A DNA stretch of 64,000 bases from JAJECS01 sp965243625 (GTDB lineage Bacteria; Chloroflexota; UBA11872). Location: the NCBI GenBank assembly GCA_965243625.1, contig CBDEVI010000002.1:620001-684000 (forward strand), written 5' to 3'. The notes below the pieces were generated by a model. It made no database searches. It was not told the DNA's origin and was given only the letters and a program-made list of their open reading frames with translations. This document shows positions 8,629-16,963 of the stretch, piece after piece. A program made the position numbers and the translations under genes. The stretch's first letter is position 1. Each line of letters starts with the position of its first letter.

Positions 8629-9203
8629 GCGGCGTGCGCCATGTCGACGAAGAGGCGGTGCAGGCGCGCGTCGGCGGTCAGCTCGGGATGGAAGGCCGTG
8701 CCGAGCAGGTTGCCTTGCCGCACCGCGACGATGCGGCCGTCGTCCAGCCTCGCGAGCACGTCCACGCCATCCCCCACGTCCGACACGATGGGCGCGCGGA
8801 TGAACACCCCGTGAAACGCGCCGCCCGACAGGCCGTCGACGTCGAGCTCGGTTTCGAAGCTGTCGATCTGGCGGCCGAACGCATTGCGCTCCACCGTCAT
8901 GTCCATCAGGCCCAGCAGCGGTTGCGGCTTCCCCACGTCCTTGGCGAGCAGAATTAGCCCGGCGCAGGTTCCCCAGATGGGAAACCCGGACGCGCCGAGA
9001 TCGCGGACCGGCTCCAGCAGTGCGTACATCTCCAGCAGCTTGCCGATCGTCGTGCTCTCGCCGCCTGGAATCACCAGCCCGTCAAGCCCCTCCAGGTCGC
9101 GGGGCACGCGCACCTCGCGGGATTCGACCCCGAGCCCGCGCAGCATGGCGGTGTGCTCGGCGAAATCGCCCTGCAGGGCCAGCACACCGATGACGGGGGT
9201 CAC
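8625..9203 (-). CDS. pdxT: Pyridoxal 5'-phosphate synthase glutaminase subunit
   Basis: The class I glutaminase that feeds ammonia to PdxS. 192 residues, normal length. GGESTT is at 48-53, the nucleophile C80 lies in GTCAGL, and the H172/E174 pair is in FHPELT, completing the triad. RNAFGRQIDSFE is the PdxT-specific segment. It lies 12 bases downstream of pdxS and overlaps the next gene by 4 bases. Confidence 0.96.
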   Translation of the reverse strand: MTPVIGVLALQGDFAEHTAMLRGLGVESREVRVPRDLEGLDGLVIPGGESTTIGKLLEMYALLEPVRDLGASGFPIWGTCAGLILLAKDVGKPQPLLGLMDMTVERNAFGRQIDSFETELDVDGLSGGAFHGVFIRAPIVSDVGDGVDVLARLDDGRIVAVRQGNLLGTAFHPELTADARLHRLFVDMAHAA

Positions 9204-9215
9204 GCGCGCGGCGGC

Positions 9216-10097
<882 letters not shown>

Positions 10098-10270
10098 ATG
10101 AGGCGCTACTCGCTGCGCGTGGCGATCACGGCGATCGCGGCACGGTCACTCGCCCAATTCTAAGCCTCTGCTCGCGGCCCCGCACGAATTCGCTGTTTCA
10201 TGGAGTGGGCTGCCTTGAGTCCGTCACTCCCGCAGAGCCTGTCGCCGCGAAGGAAGACTCTTGTGGAACC

Positions 10271-10357
10271 CCTCCGTCATTCCCGCGAAGGGAGGGCTTT
10301 GCCTAACCCCTCCGTCATTCCCGCGAAGGCGGGAATCCACCATTCACTGAAGCTGGG
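10271..10357. repeat. Two tandem family A repeats
   Basis: CCTCCGTCATTCCCGCGAAG occurs at 10271 and again at 10309. The second copy continues into GCGGGAATCCACCATTCACT and CTGGGG. CCCGCGAAGGCGGG is a small palindrome at the centre of the unit. Other copies lie at 12751, 12789, 13124, 15936, 20161, 26587 (inverted) and 56031. Confidence 0.85.
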
Positions 10358-10480
10358 GCTGGCGGGACTCCTACGGCCATCCTTCGTCCGACCGGATTCT
10401 GCAAGTGTCGCCGACGGCGGAGAGCGGGAATCCACACCTGGGAAACCCCTCTGAATAAACCTCTGAACCGCGTCCCAAGC

Positions 10481-10567
10481 CGTTCGTGGTGAGCTTGTCG
10501 AACCATGAACGGCCCTTCGACTTCGCTCAGAGCCTGCCCTGAGTTCACCGAAGGGGCGAACGGATCG
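10481..10567. repeat. Family C repeat
   Basis: CGTTCGTGGTGAGCTTGTCG at the left end, with CTTCGACTTCGCTCAGAGCC and CACCGAAGGGGCGAACGG to the right. The two ends are partly complementary, as in the copy at 2704-2808. Confidence 0.8.
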
Positions 10568-10708
10568 GGGTCAATTCGGTGGGCTCTTTCAGAGCATTCC
10601 TAGAGGCCAGTCAACGAATCGAGAGCGCCCGCCGGTGCTGTGTCGCCACCCAGCGCTCAGATGTCAATGTCGCCAAATCTCCCGTTTCGTTGCCCGATCC
10701 ACGGCCGA

Positions 10709-12463
10709 TCACGGCTTCTGGTCGGCGGGTTCGGTCCAATCGTCCATCGCCCCGGTGAGAAACTCGTCAGAGTCAGAGCCGAGCGCGGTGTTGATCCGGT
10801 CGTAGATGGCGGGCGTGGCGACACCCAGGGATTTGAGCACCCGCGCCGTCATCTCGGTGCCGCCTTCCACCTCCTCGCAGACGACGTGGTCAGCTCCGAG
10901 GGCGACCAGATCGTCGCGGTCGGACAGGTAGCGAGTGCGCGCGAGAATCGGGACGTCCGGGCAATCCGCCCGCGCGAGTCCGATGCCGCGGCGCATGGCG
11001 ACGCGGTCGTTGACGAGCATCACCAGCACGCGCGCATGACTGAGCCGCGCGTGCTCGAGCGCCTCGTGGCTGGTGACGTCGCCGTAATAGACGTGCGCGT
11101 GCTCGCGCTGACCCTCACGCACGCGGTCGGGGTCCACCTCCAGGACCACATAGGGCACCTCCGCCTGGGCCAGCGTGCGCGCGAGCAGCCGGCCCGCGAC
11201 CCCGTAGCCCGCGATTACGACATGGTCGCTGAGGCGGGCGTCCTGCGCCGTCGGCTCGTCCATGCCGCGGGCGCGAAGCAGTCGCTCCAGCGGGCGCAGC
11301 AGGGTCTCTCCCGCATGCAGGCCGCCGGTCCAATGCATGAGAATTCGCGAAATCACGATGCTGACAACGCCCGTCGTGACAACCAGGCGCAGCTCCAGGT
11401 CGGTGACCAGTCCCACGCTGGCGCCAATGAGGAGCACCACGTAGCCAAACTCGCCGAACTGCGCCAGCGAGATGCCCGACCGCCAGGCCACGCTCGCCGG
11501 GTTGCGCATGGCCAGCGCCGCCAGCGAGGCCACCAGGGCCTTGCCGAAGACGAGGCCGAGGACGATCAACACCGCCAGCAGGGGGGAATCCGCGAACACC
11601 CGCCAATCGAAAATCATCCCCAGCGAGATGAAGAAAAAGCTGGTGAAGGCGTCGCGCAGGGGAATGATGTCGCTGGTCGCGCGGTGCCCGTAGTCGGTGT
11701 CGGCGAGGAGCATGCCGGCGAGAAACGCGCCCAGGGCCACCGATAGTCCGAGCTGGCTCATGAGCCAGGCGGAGCCGAGGGCGATTGAGATTACGGTCAG
11801 CAGAAAGACCTCGCGCGTGCGGGTGGCGTCCACGGCGCGAAAGACTCGCGGGATCAGAAATCGCGCCACGACCAGCAGGGCGACCACCGCCAATGCCGCG
11901 CGAAGCAGCTCCCACGCGATCTCCAGGGCAGCCCCCGTGCCCTCGCCACCGGCCAGCGCCGGCACCAGCAACGTCAGGGGGATCACCAAGAGGTCCTGAA
12001 AGATGAGCGCCCCGACGATGAAGCGTCCGTGCGGCGCGTCCAGCTCGCCGCGAACCGTGAGCACGCGCAGCACGACAACCGTGCTCGAGAGCGCCACCAC
12101 GAGCCCGAAGACGATGCCGCGGGCGACCGTGTCTCCGGCAATCACCAGAATGGCAAGCGTGGCCAGCGTCGTGACGCCCACTTGCAACGAGCCGCCGAAC
12201 GCGACTGCCTTCCAGATGAAGCGCAGACGCGTGAGGGAAAACTCGAGCCCAACCGCGAACAGGAGCAGGATGACGCCGAGTTCGGCGATTTGCTCGATGT
12301 GCTCCGGGTCGCCGACAAGTCCGAGGCCGTGCGGCCCGGCGATGGCGCCGGTGACGAGGAAGCCGACGGTCGACGGAAGGCCGAAGCGATGCAGGCCGAT
12401 GGCGGTGGCCACGGCCAGGCCGCCAATGACCGCCAGCTCGCCGAAAATCTCCAGTTCCACCAC
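10709..12463 (-). CDS. Kef-type cation/proton antiporter (CPA2) with RCK_N domain
   Basis: 584 residues. The first 380 contain about 12 hydrophobic segments with the CPA2 hallmarks: GFLVTGAIAGPHGLGLV near residue 35, AELGVILLLFAVGLEFS near 60-76, and GAFLAGMLLADT in the middle. From about residue 410 a Rossmann RCK/TrkA-N domain begins with VVIAGYGVAGRLLA, and LEVDPDRV follows the second strand as expected for a nucleotide-binding acidic residue. A short tail ends the protein. It should exchange K+ or Na+ for H+ across the inner membrane under nucleotide control. It is a single gene with repeats on both sides. Confidence 0.93.
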   Translation of the reverse strand: MVELEIFGELAVIGGLAVATAIGLHRFGLPSTVGFLVTGAIAGPHGLGLVGDPEHIEQIAELGVILLLFAVGLEFSLTRLRFIWKAVAFGGSLQVGVTTLATLAILVIAGDTVARGIVFGLVVALSSTVVVLRVLTVRGELDAPHGRFIVGALIFQDLLVIPLTLLVPALAGGEGTGAALEIAWELLRAALAVVALLVVARFLIPRVFRAVDATRTREVFLLTVISIALGSAWLMSQLGLSVALGAFLAGMLLADTDYGHRATSDIIPLRDAFTSFFFISLGMIFDWRVFADSPLLAVLIVLGLVFGKALVASLAALAMRNPASVAWRSGISLAQFGEFGYVVLLIGASVGLVTDLELRLVVTTGVVSIVISRILMHWTGGLHAGETLLRPLERLLRARGMDEPTAQDARLSDHVVIAGYGVAGRLLARTLAQAEVPYVVLEVDPDRVREGQREHAHVYYGDVTSHEALEHARLSHARVLVMLVNDRVAMRRGIGLARADCPDVPILARTRYLSDRDDLVALGADHVVCEEVEGGTEMTARVLKSLGVATPAIYDRINTALGSDSDEFLTGAMDDWTEPADQKP

Positions 12464-12750
12464 GTGCGCCCTCCGGCTTTCGTAACTCCGAGCCGGCGCT
12501 CAAGTCTATGGGCCGCTGGGCCCAAGTCCCGCACGCCATGGAGCAGGGAGGGCGCCTCTGCGTTCACCGTTTAGTTCGAAGTCGAAATTAAACCCCGAAT
12601 ACGCCAAAAACTCCCTGCCATAGGGAGTGGAGTCTCGTGCGGCGCTCGCTGCGCATGCGCATTTCTGCCGCCATTCCGGTCTGAGGCTGGCCTCCGCGCC
12701 CGGATTCTCATCCCCGGGCTGGACTCCGCCGCACCAATTCCGCGGTCACT

Positions 12751-12835
12751 CGCCGTCATTCCCGCGAAGGGAGGCCTTGGCGCAAACCATCCGTCATTCC
12801 GGCGAAGGCCGGAATCCAGTCCGGTCGGATTTGGA
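12751..12835. repeat. Two family A repeats
   Basis: CCGTCATTCCCGCGAAGGGAGG starts at 12753 in shortened form. A second copy from 12789 reads TCCGTCATTCCGGCGAAGGC and continues to AATCCAGTCCGGTCGGAT. The second is the GGC variant of the central palindrome, also seen at 13124 and 20161. Confidence 0.85.
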
Positions 12836-12857
12836 GGCACAGTGAATGTTTGGTGTC

Positions 12858-12878
12858 GGGCGGGTCTCAGACCCGCCC
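12858..12878. repeat. Family D palindrome
   Basis: The same GGGCGGGTCTCAGACCCGCC core as at 3208, 20228 and 56102, here between genes. Confidence 0.9.
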
Positions 12879-13036
12879 AGATCCCATTTTGCAAAGGTCT
12901 CCGCAGGCGGGAATCCACCCTTCACGGAACCTGGGGCCAGGTGGAATTCGCGCAGTCAGTCTTCGCACGCCCAAATTACTCAAAGGTCTCCACGGGGAGA
13001 GGTTCGGGGTGAGGAGCTCCGGTGGTCCGAATCCGG

Positions 13037-13106
13037 TGGCCCGCGCTGCGTGCAGCGTGGGAGAGCTAGGGGTGAATCTCCCAGGCTGCGCGCAGCCTGG
13101 GCCACC
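13037..13106. repeat. Two family E repeats
   Basis: GGCCCGCGCTGCGTGCAGCG at 13039, then AGGCTGCGCGCAGCCTGGGC at 13083. Each is a near-palindrome, and related copies lie at 13669, 26553 (inverted) and 55871. Confidence 0.75.
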
Positions 13107-13123
13107 GGGCAGCCTTCACGCCA

Positions 13124-13168
13124 TCCCTCCGTCATTCCGGCGGAAGCCGGAATCCAGTCCGGTCGAGC
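13124..13168. repeat. Family A repeat, GGC variant
   Basis: CCCTCCGTCATTCCGGCGGA followed by AGCCGGAATCCAGTCCGGTC. Nearly identical to the copy at 20161. Confidence 0.85.
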
Positions 13169-13219
13169 GCAGCGCCGTGCCGGTTGCGTGGCGTTCCGGC
13201 CAACACCTTGAGATTCGTC

Positions 13220-13249
13220 TTGGGACGGTGGACACAAGTTGATTACACT
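13220..13249 (+). promoter_or_regulatory. Possible promoter for the HTH gene
   Basis: TTGGGA (13220-13225) and TACACT (13244-13249) are 18 bases apart. Transcription from here would begin only a few bases before ATG 13259, giving a leaderless or nearly leaderless message. It is a sequence match only. Confidence 0.3.
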
Positions 13250-13258
13250 AGTAGCGCA

Positions 13259-13624
13259 ATGGCACGACCCACAAAGCTCACCCCGAAAGTGCGCCGCCGC
13301 GTGTTGGAGGCGGCTGCCGACGGCCTGACGCTGCAGGACTGCGCGGCGCTGGTGGGTGTCTCGAGGGAGACGCTGCGTAACTGGTCGCGCACCGACGAGG
13401 ACTTCGCCTGGGCCTTCCGGCGGGCGCGCGCCGAGGCCCGGCAGGAGGTGTTGCAGTTGCTCAAGCGCGGGGGCGGCGGCGGCCACTGGCGCGCCCGGCT
13501 GGCCTGGCTGGCGCGGACGACGACGAGCTACCGGGAGGGACTCGGCATGTACGACGAGGATCTGCCGGCGGACACATCCAAGCTCATCGAAGCCATGGTG
13601 GAGGGGCTCACGTCGGAGACCTGA
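13259..13624 (+). CDS. Small orphan helix-turn-helix protein
   Basis: 121 residues from ATG 13259. An open frame extends 25 codons upstream through repeat sequence, which I exclude. Residues 9-45 (KVRRRVLEAAADGLT, then CAALVGVSRETLRNWSR) form a clear helix-turn-helix like those of phage terminase small subunits and some transposase-associated proteins. A basic helical stretch with a GGGGGHWRARLAWLAR segment follows. The C-terminus is acidic. No terminase large subunit, integrase or transposase is nearby, so it is probably a domesticated or orphan DNA-binding protein. Repeats lie on both sides. Confidence 0.6.
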   Translation: MARPTKLTPKVRRRVLEAAADGLTLQDCAALVGVSRETLRNWSRTDEDFAWAFRRARAEARQEVLQLLKRGGGGGHWRARLAWLARTTTSYREGLGMYDEDLPADTSKLIEAMVEGLTSET

Positions 13625-13668
13625 GGCCGCACAATTCCCGTGCCGACGGCTACCGGTCCGCCGGAACT

Positions 13669-13689
13669 GTCCCACGCAGCGCGGGCCTC
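13669..13689. repeat. Partial family E repeat
   Basis: GTCCCACGCAGCGCGGGCC, the inverted orientation of the copy at 13037 with its middle missing. It lies between two convergent genes. Confidence 0.6.
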
Positions 13690-13705
13690 CGGATCTAGAC
13701 CCGCG

Positions 13706-14038
13706 TCAGGCGCCCGTGTGCCGCCGTTCGTATTCCCGGTGCCGATGCCCGAGGTGCACGAAGGCCCGCCAGGCCAACGCGACCAGGAACCAAAGGATCG
13801 CCGCGACGGCGCTGACGTAGATCACGCCCACCAGCATGGCCGCAACCCCTTCGGCGAAGCCGCTCGCGGTGACGGCCGATTGCTGGATCGCCGCGGTGCC
13901 GCTGGCGATCGACACGGTCTCGGCAGGTGGCGGGATGGGCGACCCTAGCAGCCATAACCAAATGCCGAGTAGCGTCCCGACGGCGGCGGCGGAGAGCGCT
14001 GCGGTCCCAACGAGGACTTTCTTCCTGGATCCCATCAT
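13706..14038 (-). CDS. Small membrane protein with two TM helices
   Basis: 110 residues from ATG 14038. Two hydrophobic stretches lie at about 7-31 (VLVGTAALSAAAVGTLLGIW) and 66-90 (MLVGVIYVSAVAAILWFL). A polar loop rich in Ser, Thr and Ala lies between them and would face the periplasm or outside. The C-terminal tail is basic and His-rich (HLGHRHREYERRH). No homologue comes to mind. A coding function is supported by the coherent start, the TM pattern and the isolated position, but it is still hypothetical. Confidence 0.5.
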   Translation of the reverse strand: MMGSRKKVLVGTAALSAAAVGTLLGIWLWLLGSPIPPPAETVSIASGTAAIQQSAVTASGFAEGVAAMLVGVIYVSAVAAILWFLVALAWRAFVHLGHRHREYERRHTGA

Positions 14039-14347
14039 TGGCCTCCAGATTCACCAGGGCGGGCGCCATTGCCCCCCAGCCTGAGATTCTACACCGCACT
14101 TTGCGGACGTGGACTTTTTTCGCGGTGAAATCCCATGTCATTTCGAGCCCCGACCCGTGTCTTTTGAGCCCTCACCCATGTCACTTCGAGGCCCCATCCA
14201 TGTCATTTCGAGCGGAGCGAGAAATCTAGGGGCCGGGAGAAGGCGCCGCGTCCTTAGATTCCTCACTTCGTTCGGAATGACAGGAGGGGCGTTCGGAATG
14301 ACAGGAGGGGCGATCGGAATGACAGATTGGTTGCTTTCGGCGACGGC
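14039..14347. other. Gene-free interval dominated by a family B hairpin repeat
   Basis: 309 bases between the small membrane protein and thiamine pyrophosphokinase. The right part is the family B element (14202-14281) and its two shorter echoes. The left part has partial versions of the GTCATTTCGAG unit (CATGTCACTTCGAGG at 14178). No gene is seen. Confidence 0.65.
14202..14322. repeat. Family B long inverted repeat with echoes
   Basis: GTCATTTCGAGCGGAGCGAG opens an 80-base unit that closes with CACTTCGTTCGGAATGAC. The two ends are partly complementary and would form a long imperfect hairpin. Two shorter units GTTCGGAATGACAGGAGGGG and ATCGGAATGACAG follow in tandem. Full copies are at 39195-39275 and 60851-60931. 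Confidence 0.9.
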
Positions 14348-14983
14348 CTAGCGACGTTCGTGGATCACGAGCACGGAGCCGCGAGCGACGGAGACATCGG
14401 CCTGCGGGCCCGCCATCTCGTTGCTGACCCCGAGGCTGGAGCCGTGCCGGAGCGTGCCGTCCCGCAGGGCATAGCGAAGACCCTGTGTCGTCACGCCGTG
14501 CGCGTCACCGCCGACGGCGAGCAGGGTCACGCAGTCGCCGGCCTCGCCGCGCCAGGACGATGATCCGCCGACGAGCCAAATCCGATGTGCGGCGTCCTCG
14601 ATCACGGCGTCTACGTCGCGCAGGTCCGGGTGCGCCAGCAGCGCGACGTTGGCCAGCAGGTGATCCACCCGCGGTCCTCCGAGCGCGCCCACGATGGTGA
14701 TGGACGACGCGCCCCGACGCAGCGCTTCGCCCAGCGCCAGCTCCCCGTCCGTGGCGTCCTTGGCGGCGGGAAAGTCGCGGATGTCCGCGCCGGCGGCGCG
14801 CGCTCGGTCGAGCGTCGCGGCGGGCACCGAGTCCTGGTCCCCGACGATCACGTTGCAGACGCCGCCAGCGGCTTCCACGTGGGCGGCGCCGCCGTCGGCC
14901 GCGACGACCAGCTGCGCGCGCGCGAGCGCCCGCCGGACGTGGGTTGGGTCGGCGTCACCGCCGAGCGCTACGACGGCGTGCAC
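14348..14983 (-). CDS. thiN: Thiamine pyrophosphokinase
   Basis: Converts thiamine to thiamine pyrophosphate with ATP. 211 residues from GTG 14983, which has GAGG 8 bases upstream and leaves a 16-base gap to the previous gene. A longer open frame would overlap that gene. ADGGA is at 29-33, VGDQDS at 47-52, KDATDGELAL at 75-84 and GALGGPRVDH at 99-108, all standard for the family. Family B repeats lie just downstream. No TPP riboswitch is visible upstream, which is coding sequence of the HpcH-like gene. Confidence 0.92.
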   Translation of the reverse strand: MHAVVALGGDADPTHVRRALARAQLVVAADGGAAHVEAAGGVCNVIVGDQDSVPAATLDRARAAGADIRDFPAAKDATDGELALGEALRRGASSITIVGALGGPRVDHLLANVALLAHPDLRDVDAVIEDAAHRIWLVGGSSSWRGEAGDCVTLLAVGGDAHGVTTQGLRYALRDGTLRHGSSLGVSNEMAGPQADVSVARGSVLVIHERR

Positions 14984-14999
14984 CGGGATTGCCTCGGGC

Positions 15000-15800
15000 C
15001 TAGTGCCCGGCGATCGCGTCCCGCACGCCCTCCGCATTCTGCGCCCACCAGTCGCGCAGAATCTGGACGTCGGTGCCGATCGAGAAGTGGCGCACGCCCT
15101 GGTCCAGGTAGTACTTGGCCTGGTCGGGCGAGCTGATCTCGGCCCGGGGATGCTTACCCATGGCGAGCGCCGTCTTGATGATGTGCTCCTCCGCCGCCTT
15201 ACAGCGGGGATGCCAGTATTCGCCGGGAAGATCGATGCTCATGGCGTAGTCGGCGGGGCCGAACTGAAGCATGTCGACGCCCTTGACGGCGAGGATGTTC
15301 TCGATGTCCTTCACGGCGCCGTCTTTCTCGATCATCAGCGCTACCACGGAGTCTTCGAGCGCCTGGACGAAGGCCTTACCCCCGCCGGCCTTCTCCCATC
15401 CGTAGCCCACGTCGCGCCGCGACCCGGCCCCGTGCCGCCCGCCGGTGGACGGCGTCTCGGCGCGCACCGCGGCCACGCAGTCCGCCGCCTCTTCGGCCGA
15501 GTGCACGTCGGCAAAGAGGATGTTCTGGATGCCCGACCCGATGGAGCGAATGGCGAGGTGGGTGCGGGGCTCTTGCTCGACCTTCATCATGCCGCTGAGG
15601 TGGTCGAATAGCTCGATGGCCCGCCCGATGTTCTCCAGCGAATAGAGGTCGTAGGGCGCGTATTCGCCCACGAACTCCACATAGTCGATGACGCCGGTCT
15701 GGCCGACGAGTTCCACCACGCCCGGCCACGAGACCAGGATGTGGGTGCCGACCGAAGGCTGGCCGGTATCGAGCAGTTCACGCAGTGTGTTAGGTCGCAT
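15000..15800 (-). CDS. HpcH/HpaI-type aldolase-like protein with altered active site
   Basis: 266 residues with the pyruvate-aldolase TIM-barrel pattern. The metal ligands are in place: the Glu in VALMIEKDGAV and the Asp in QFGPADYAMS, as in the E149/D175 pair of HpaI. But where HpaI has the catalytic His in EHAPND, this protein has EYAPYD, and the strand carrying R70 (VRPSWND in HpaI) reads KVEQEPRTH. So class II retro-aldol cleavage in the usual form is doubtful. It sits upstream of thiN and downstream of a sugar-acid dehydratase, which would fit a role on 2-keto-3-deoxy acids. The reaction is uncertain. Confidence 0.75.
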   Translation of the reverse strand: MRPNTLRELLDTGQPSVGTHILVSWPGVVELVGQTGVIDYVEFVGEYAPYDLYSLENIGRAIELFDHLSGMMKVEQEPRTHLAIRSIGSGIQNILFADVHSAEEAADCVAAVRAETPSTGGRHGAGSRRDVGYGWEKAGGGKAFVQALEDSVVALMIEKDGAVKDIENILAVKGVDMLQFGPADYAMSIDLPGEYWHPRCKAAEEHIIKTALAMGKHPRAEISSPDQAKYYLDQGVRHFSIGTDVQILRDWWAQNAEGVRDAIAGH

Positions 15801-15935
15801 TGCACTCGGGAAGGGATCGAACCGGGCGATAGTTCCACAAGCGCCGCAGGCGGTCGAACCGATGGGGTGGTCCGGCGGCGCGTAGAGGCTTCACTCTCAC
15901 CCCAAGCCTTTCCCATCGAGAGATCTTTGCGTAGT

Positions 15936-15990
15936 CCTCCGTCATTCCCGCGAAGGCGGGAATCCACCTTTCAGTGAATCTGGGGGCGGA
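15936..15990. repeat. Family A repeat
   Basis: CCTCCGTCATTCCCGCGAAG then GCGGGAATCCACCTTTCAGT and GAATCTGGGGGCGG. Lies in the 266-base gap between the HpcH-like gene and the acetyltransferase gene. Nothing else is recognised in that gap. Confidence 0.85.
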
Positions 15991-16066
15991 GAGTAGTCGC
16001 GCGGTTATCGTCGCGCTGGCTGGGATTCGCGAAGACCCCATCGAGGGAGGGGGAACCGGACCGTCG

Positions 16067-16963
16067 CTAGTAGATCTCGGCGAAGGTGGGGAGGTACGAC
16101 GCCAGGTCGGCGGCCGTTGCCGCGCTGCTGCAGCAGAACACGTGGTCGTCCTCCACGATGCGGAATCCGGCTTCGAGCAACCGGGGGAGGGCCGGGTGCG
16201 GGGCCGGCACGTCCAACCGCACTGCCCGCGCCCGCGGCCGGGCCCACGCCAGCGCGGCGGCCACGCAGGCGCCGGCGTCGGCGGGATCGGCGACTCCAAG
16301 TGGGCCGAGGCCATACGTGCCGGATTGCTTCGGCTCATCCGCCATGCGCTGCGCCACCAGGCCATAGCCCACGGTCGCGTCGCCGCGCCGGAACCACAGC
16401 GGCTGCGCGGCCACCTCGTTTGCCACGAAGGCGAGGTCTTGCGGTCGGTGGCGCTTGCCGACGCGGGCGTCCCAGGCGATGAACGCCGGGTCGTCCACGG
16501 CGGCCACCGCGGCCTCGACACCGCCGTCCAGCAACCGGAGGTCGAATCGCTCCGCGCGCAGTTCGTAGACCGGCCAGCGCGGCGTCATGCCGGCGCGGGC
16601 ATAGAGACCGACGGCGCGCCGGTCGCTCGAGCTCAGCGTGAAGCGCCCGGGGACGTCGGCGGGCATGACGGCTGCGAGCAGGCGCCGTCCAAGGCCGCGG
16701 TCCTGCACGTCGGCCGCGACGGCCAGCTCCGCCAGCACGGCCACGTCGCCGCGGATCAGCGCGGCCGCCATGCCGACGATGCGGTCGCCGCGCGCGGCGA
16801 CCCAAACGGCGCCGGTGGCCAGCTCGTGGGCGTAGAGCGGCAGGGAATAGTCGTCGGGCGACGGATCTTCCCGCTCGGCCTCGGCCCACAGCCGGTCGAA
16901 CTGGGTGATATCGCTCTCACGGGCGGGACGCAGCTCGATGTCGCCGGGCCCGTCGGGCGTCAC
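16067..16963 (-). CDS. Tandem GNAT-family N-acetyltransferase
   Basis: 298 residues from GTG 16963, which overlaps the dehydratase stop as GTGA. A much longer open frame upstream is only the dehydratase gene read in another frame. The N-terminal domain is a good GNAT: LAELAVAADVQDRGLGRRLL holds the acetyl-CoA loop QDRGLGR, and SSSDRRAVGLYARAGMTPR follows. The C-terminal half resembles a second, degenerate GNAT with no loop signature, ending near the acidic ESDH-like region. The substrate is unknown. Translational coupling to the dehydratase suggests a linked function or just operon membership. Confidence 0.8.
   Translation of the reverse strand: MTPDGPGDIELRPARESDITQFDRLWAEAEREDPSPDDYSLPLYAHELATGAVWVAARGDRIVGMAAALIRGDVAVLAELAVAADVQDRGLGRRLLAAVMPADVPGRFTLSSSDRRAVGLYARAGMTPRWPVYELRAERFDLRLLDGGVEAAVAAVDDPAFIAWDARVGKRHRPQDLAFVANEVAAQPLWFRRGDATVGYGLVAQRMADEPKQSGTYGLGPLGVADPADAGACVAAALAWARPRARAVRLDVPAPHPALPRLLEAGFRIVEDDHVFCCSSAATAADLASYLPTFAEIY

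Larger units (their letters stand above)
10098..10708. other. Gene-free interval filled with repeats
   Basis: 611 bases between pdxS and the antiporter gene. It holds two family A copies (10271-10357) and one family C copy (10481-10567). Open frames here are short and made of repeat sequence. The remaining bases show nothing recognisable apart from the pdxS upstream region. Confidence 0.7.
12464..13258. other. Gene-free interval filled with repeats
   Basis: 795 bases with no convincing gene. It contains family A copies (12751-12835, 13124-13168), a family D palindrome (12858-12878) and family E copies (13037-13106). Open frames of 115-130 codons cross it, but they are translations of the repeats. 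A promoter candidate for the HTH gene is at its right end. Confidence 0.7.

Noticed and set aside
10190..10640. CRISPR-like array, because several repeats lie close together
   Set aside because: The repeats are of different families, irregularly spaced, palindromic and without unique spacers of equal length. No cas gene is near.
12846..13242. Two overlapping open frames of 121 and 130 codons
   Set aside because: They run through families D, E and A repeats and their translation is repeat sequence.
13259..13624. Prophage remnant based on terminase-like HTH
   Set aside because: No other phage gene, integrase or att-like repeat is found.
14109..14351. Open frame of 80 codons
   Set aside because: It is the translation of the family B repeat.
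14984..15100. TPP riboswitch before thiN
   Set aside because: The region is coding sequence of the HpcH-like gene, and no THI-box elements were seen.
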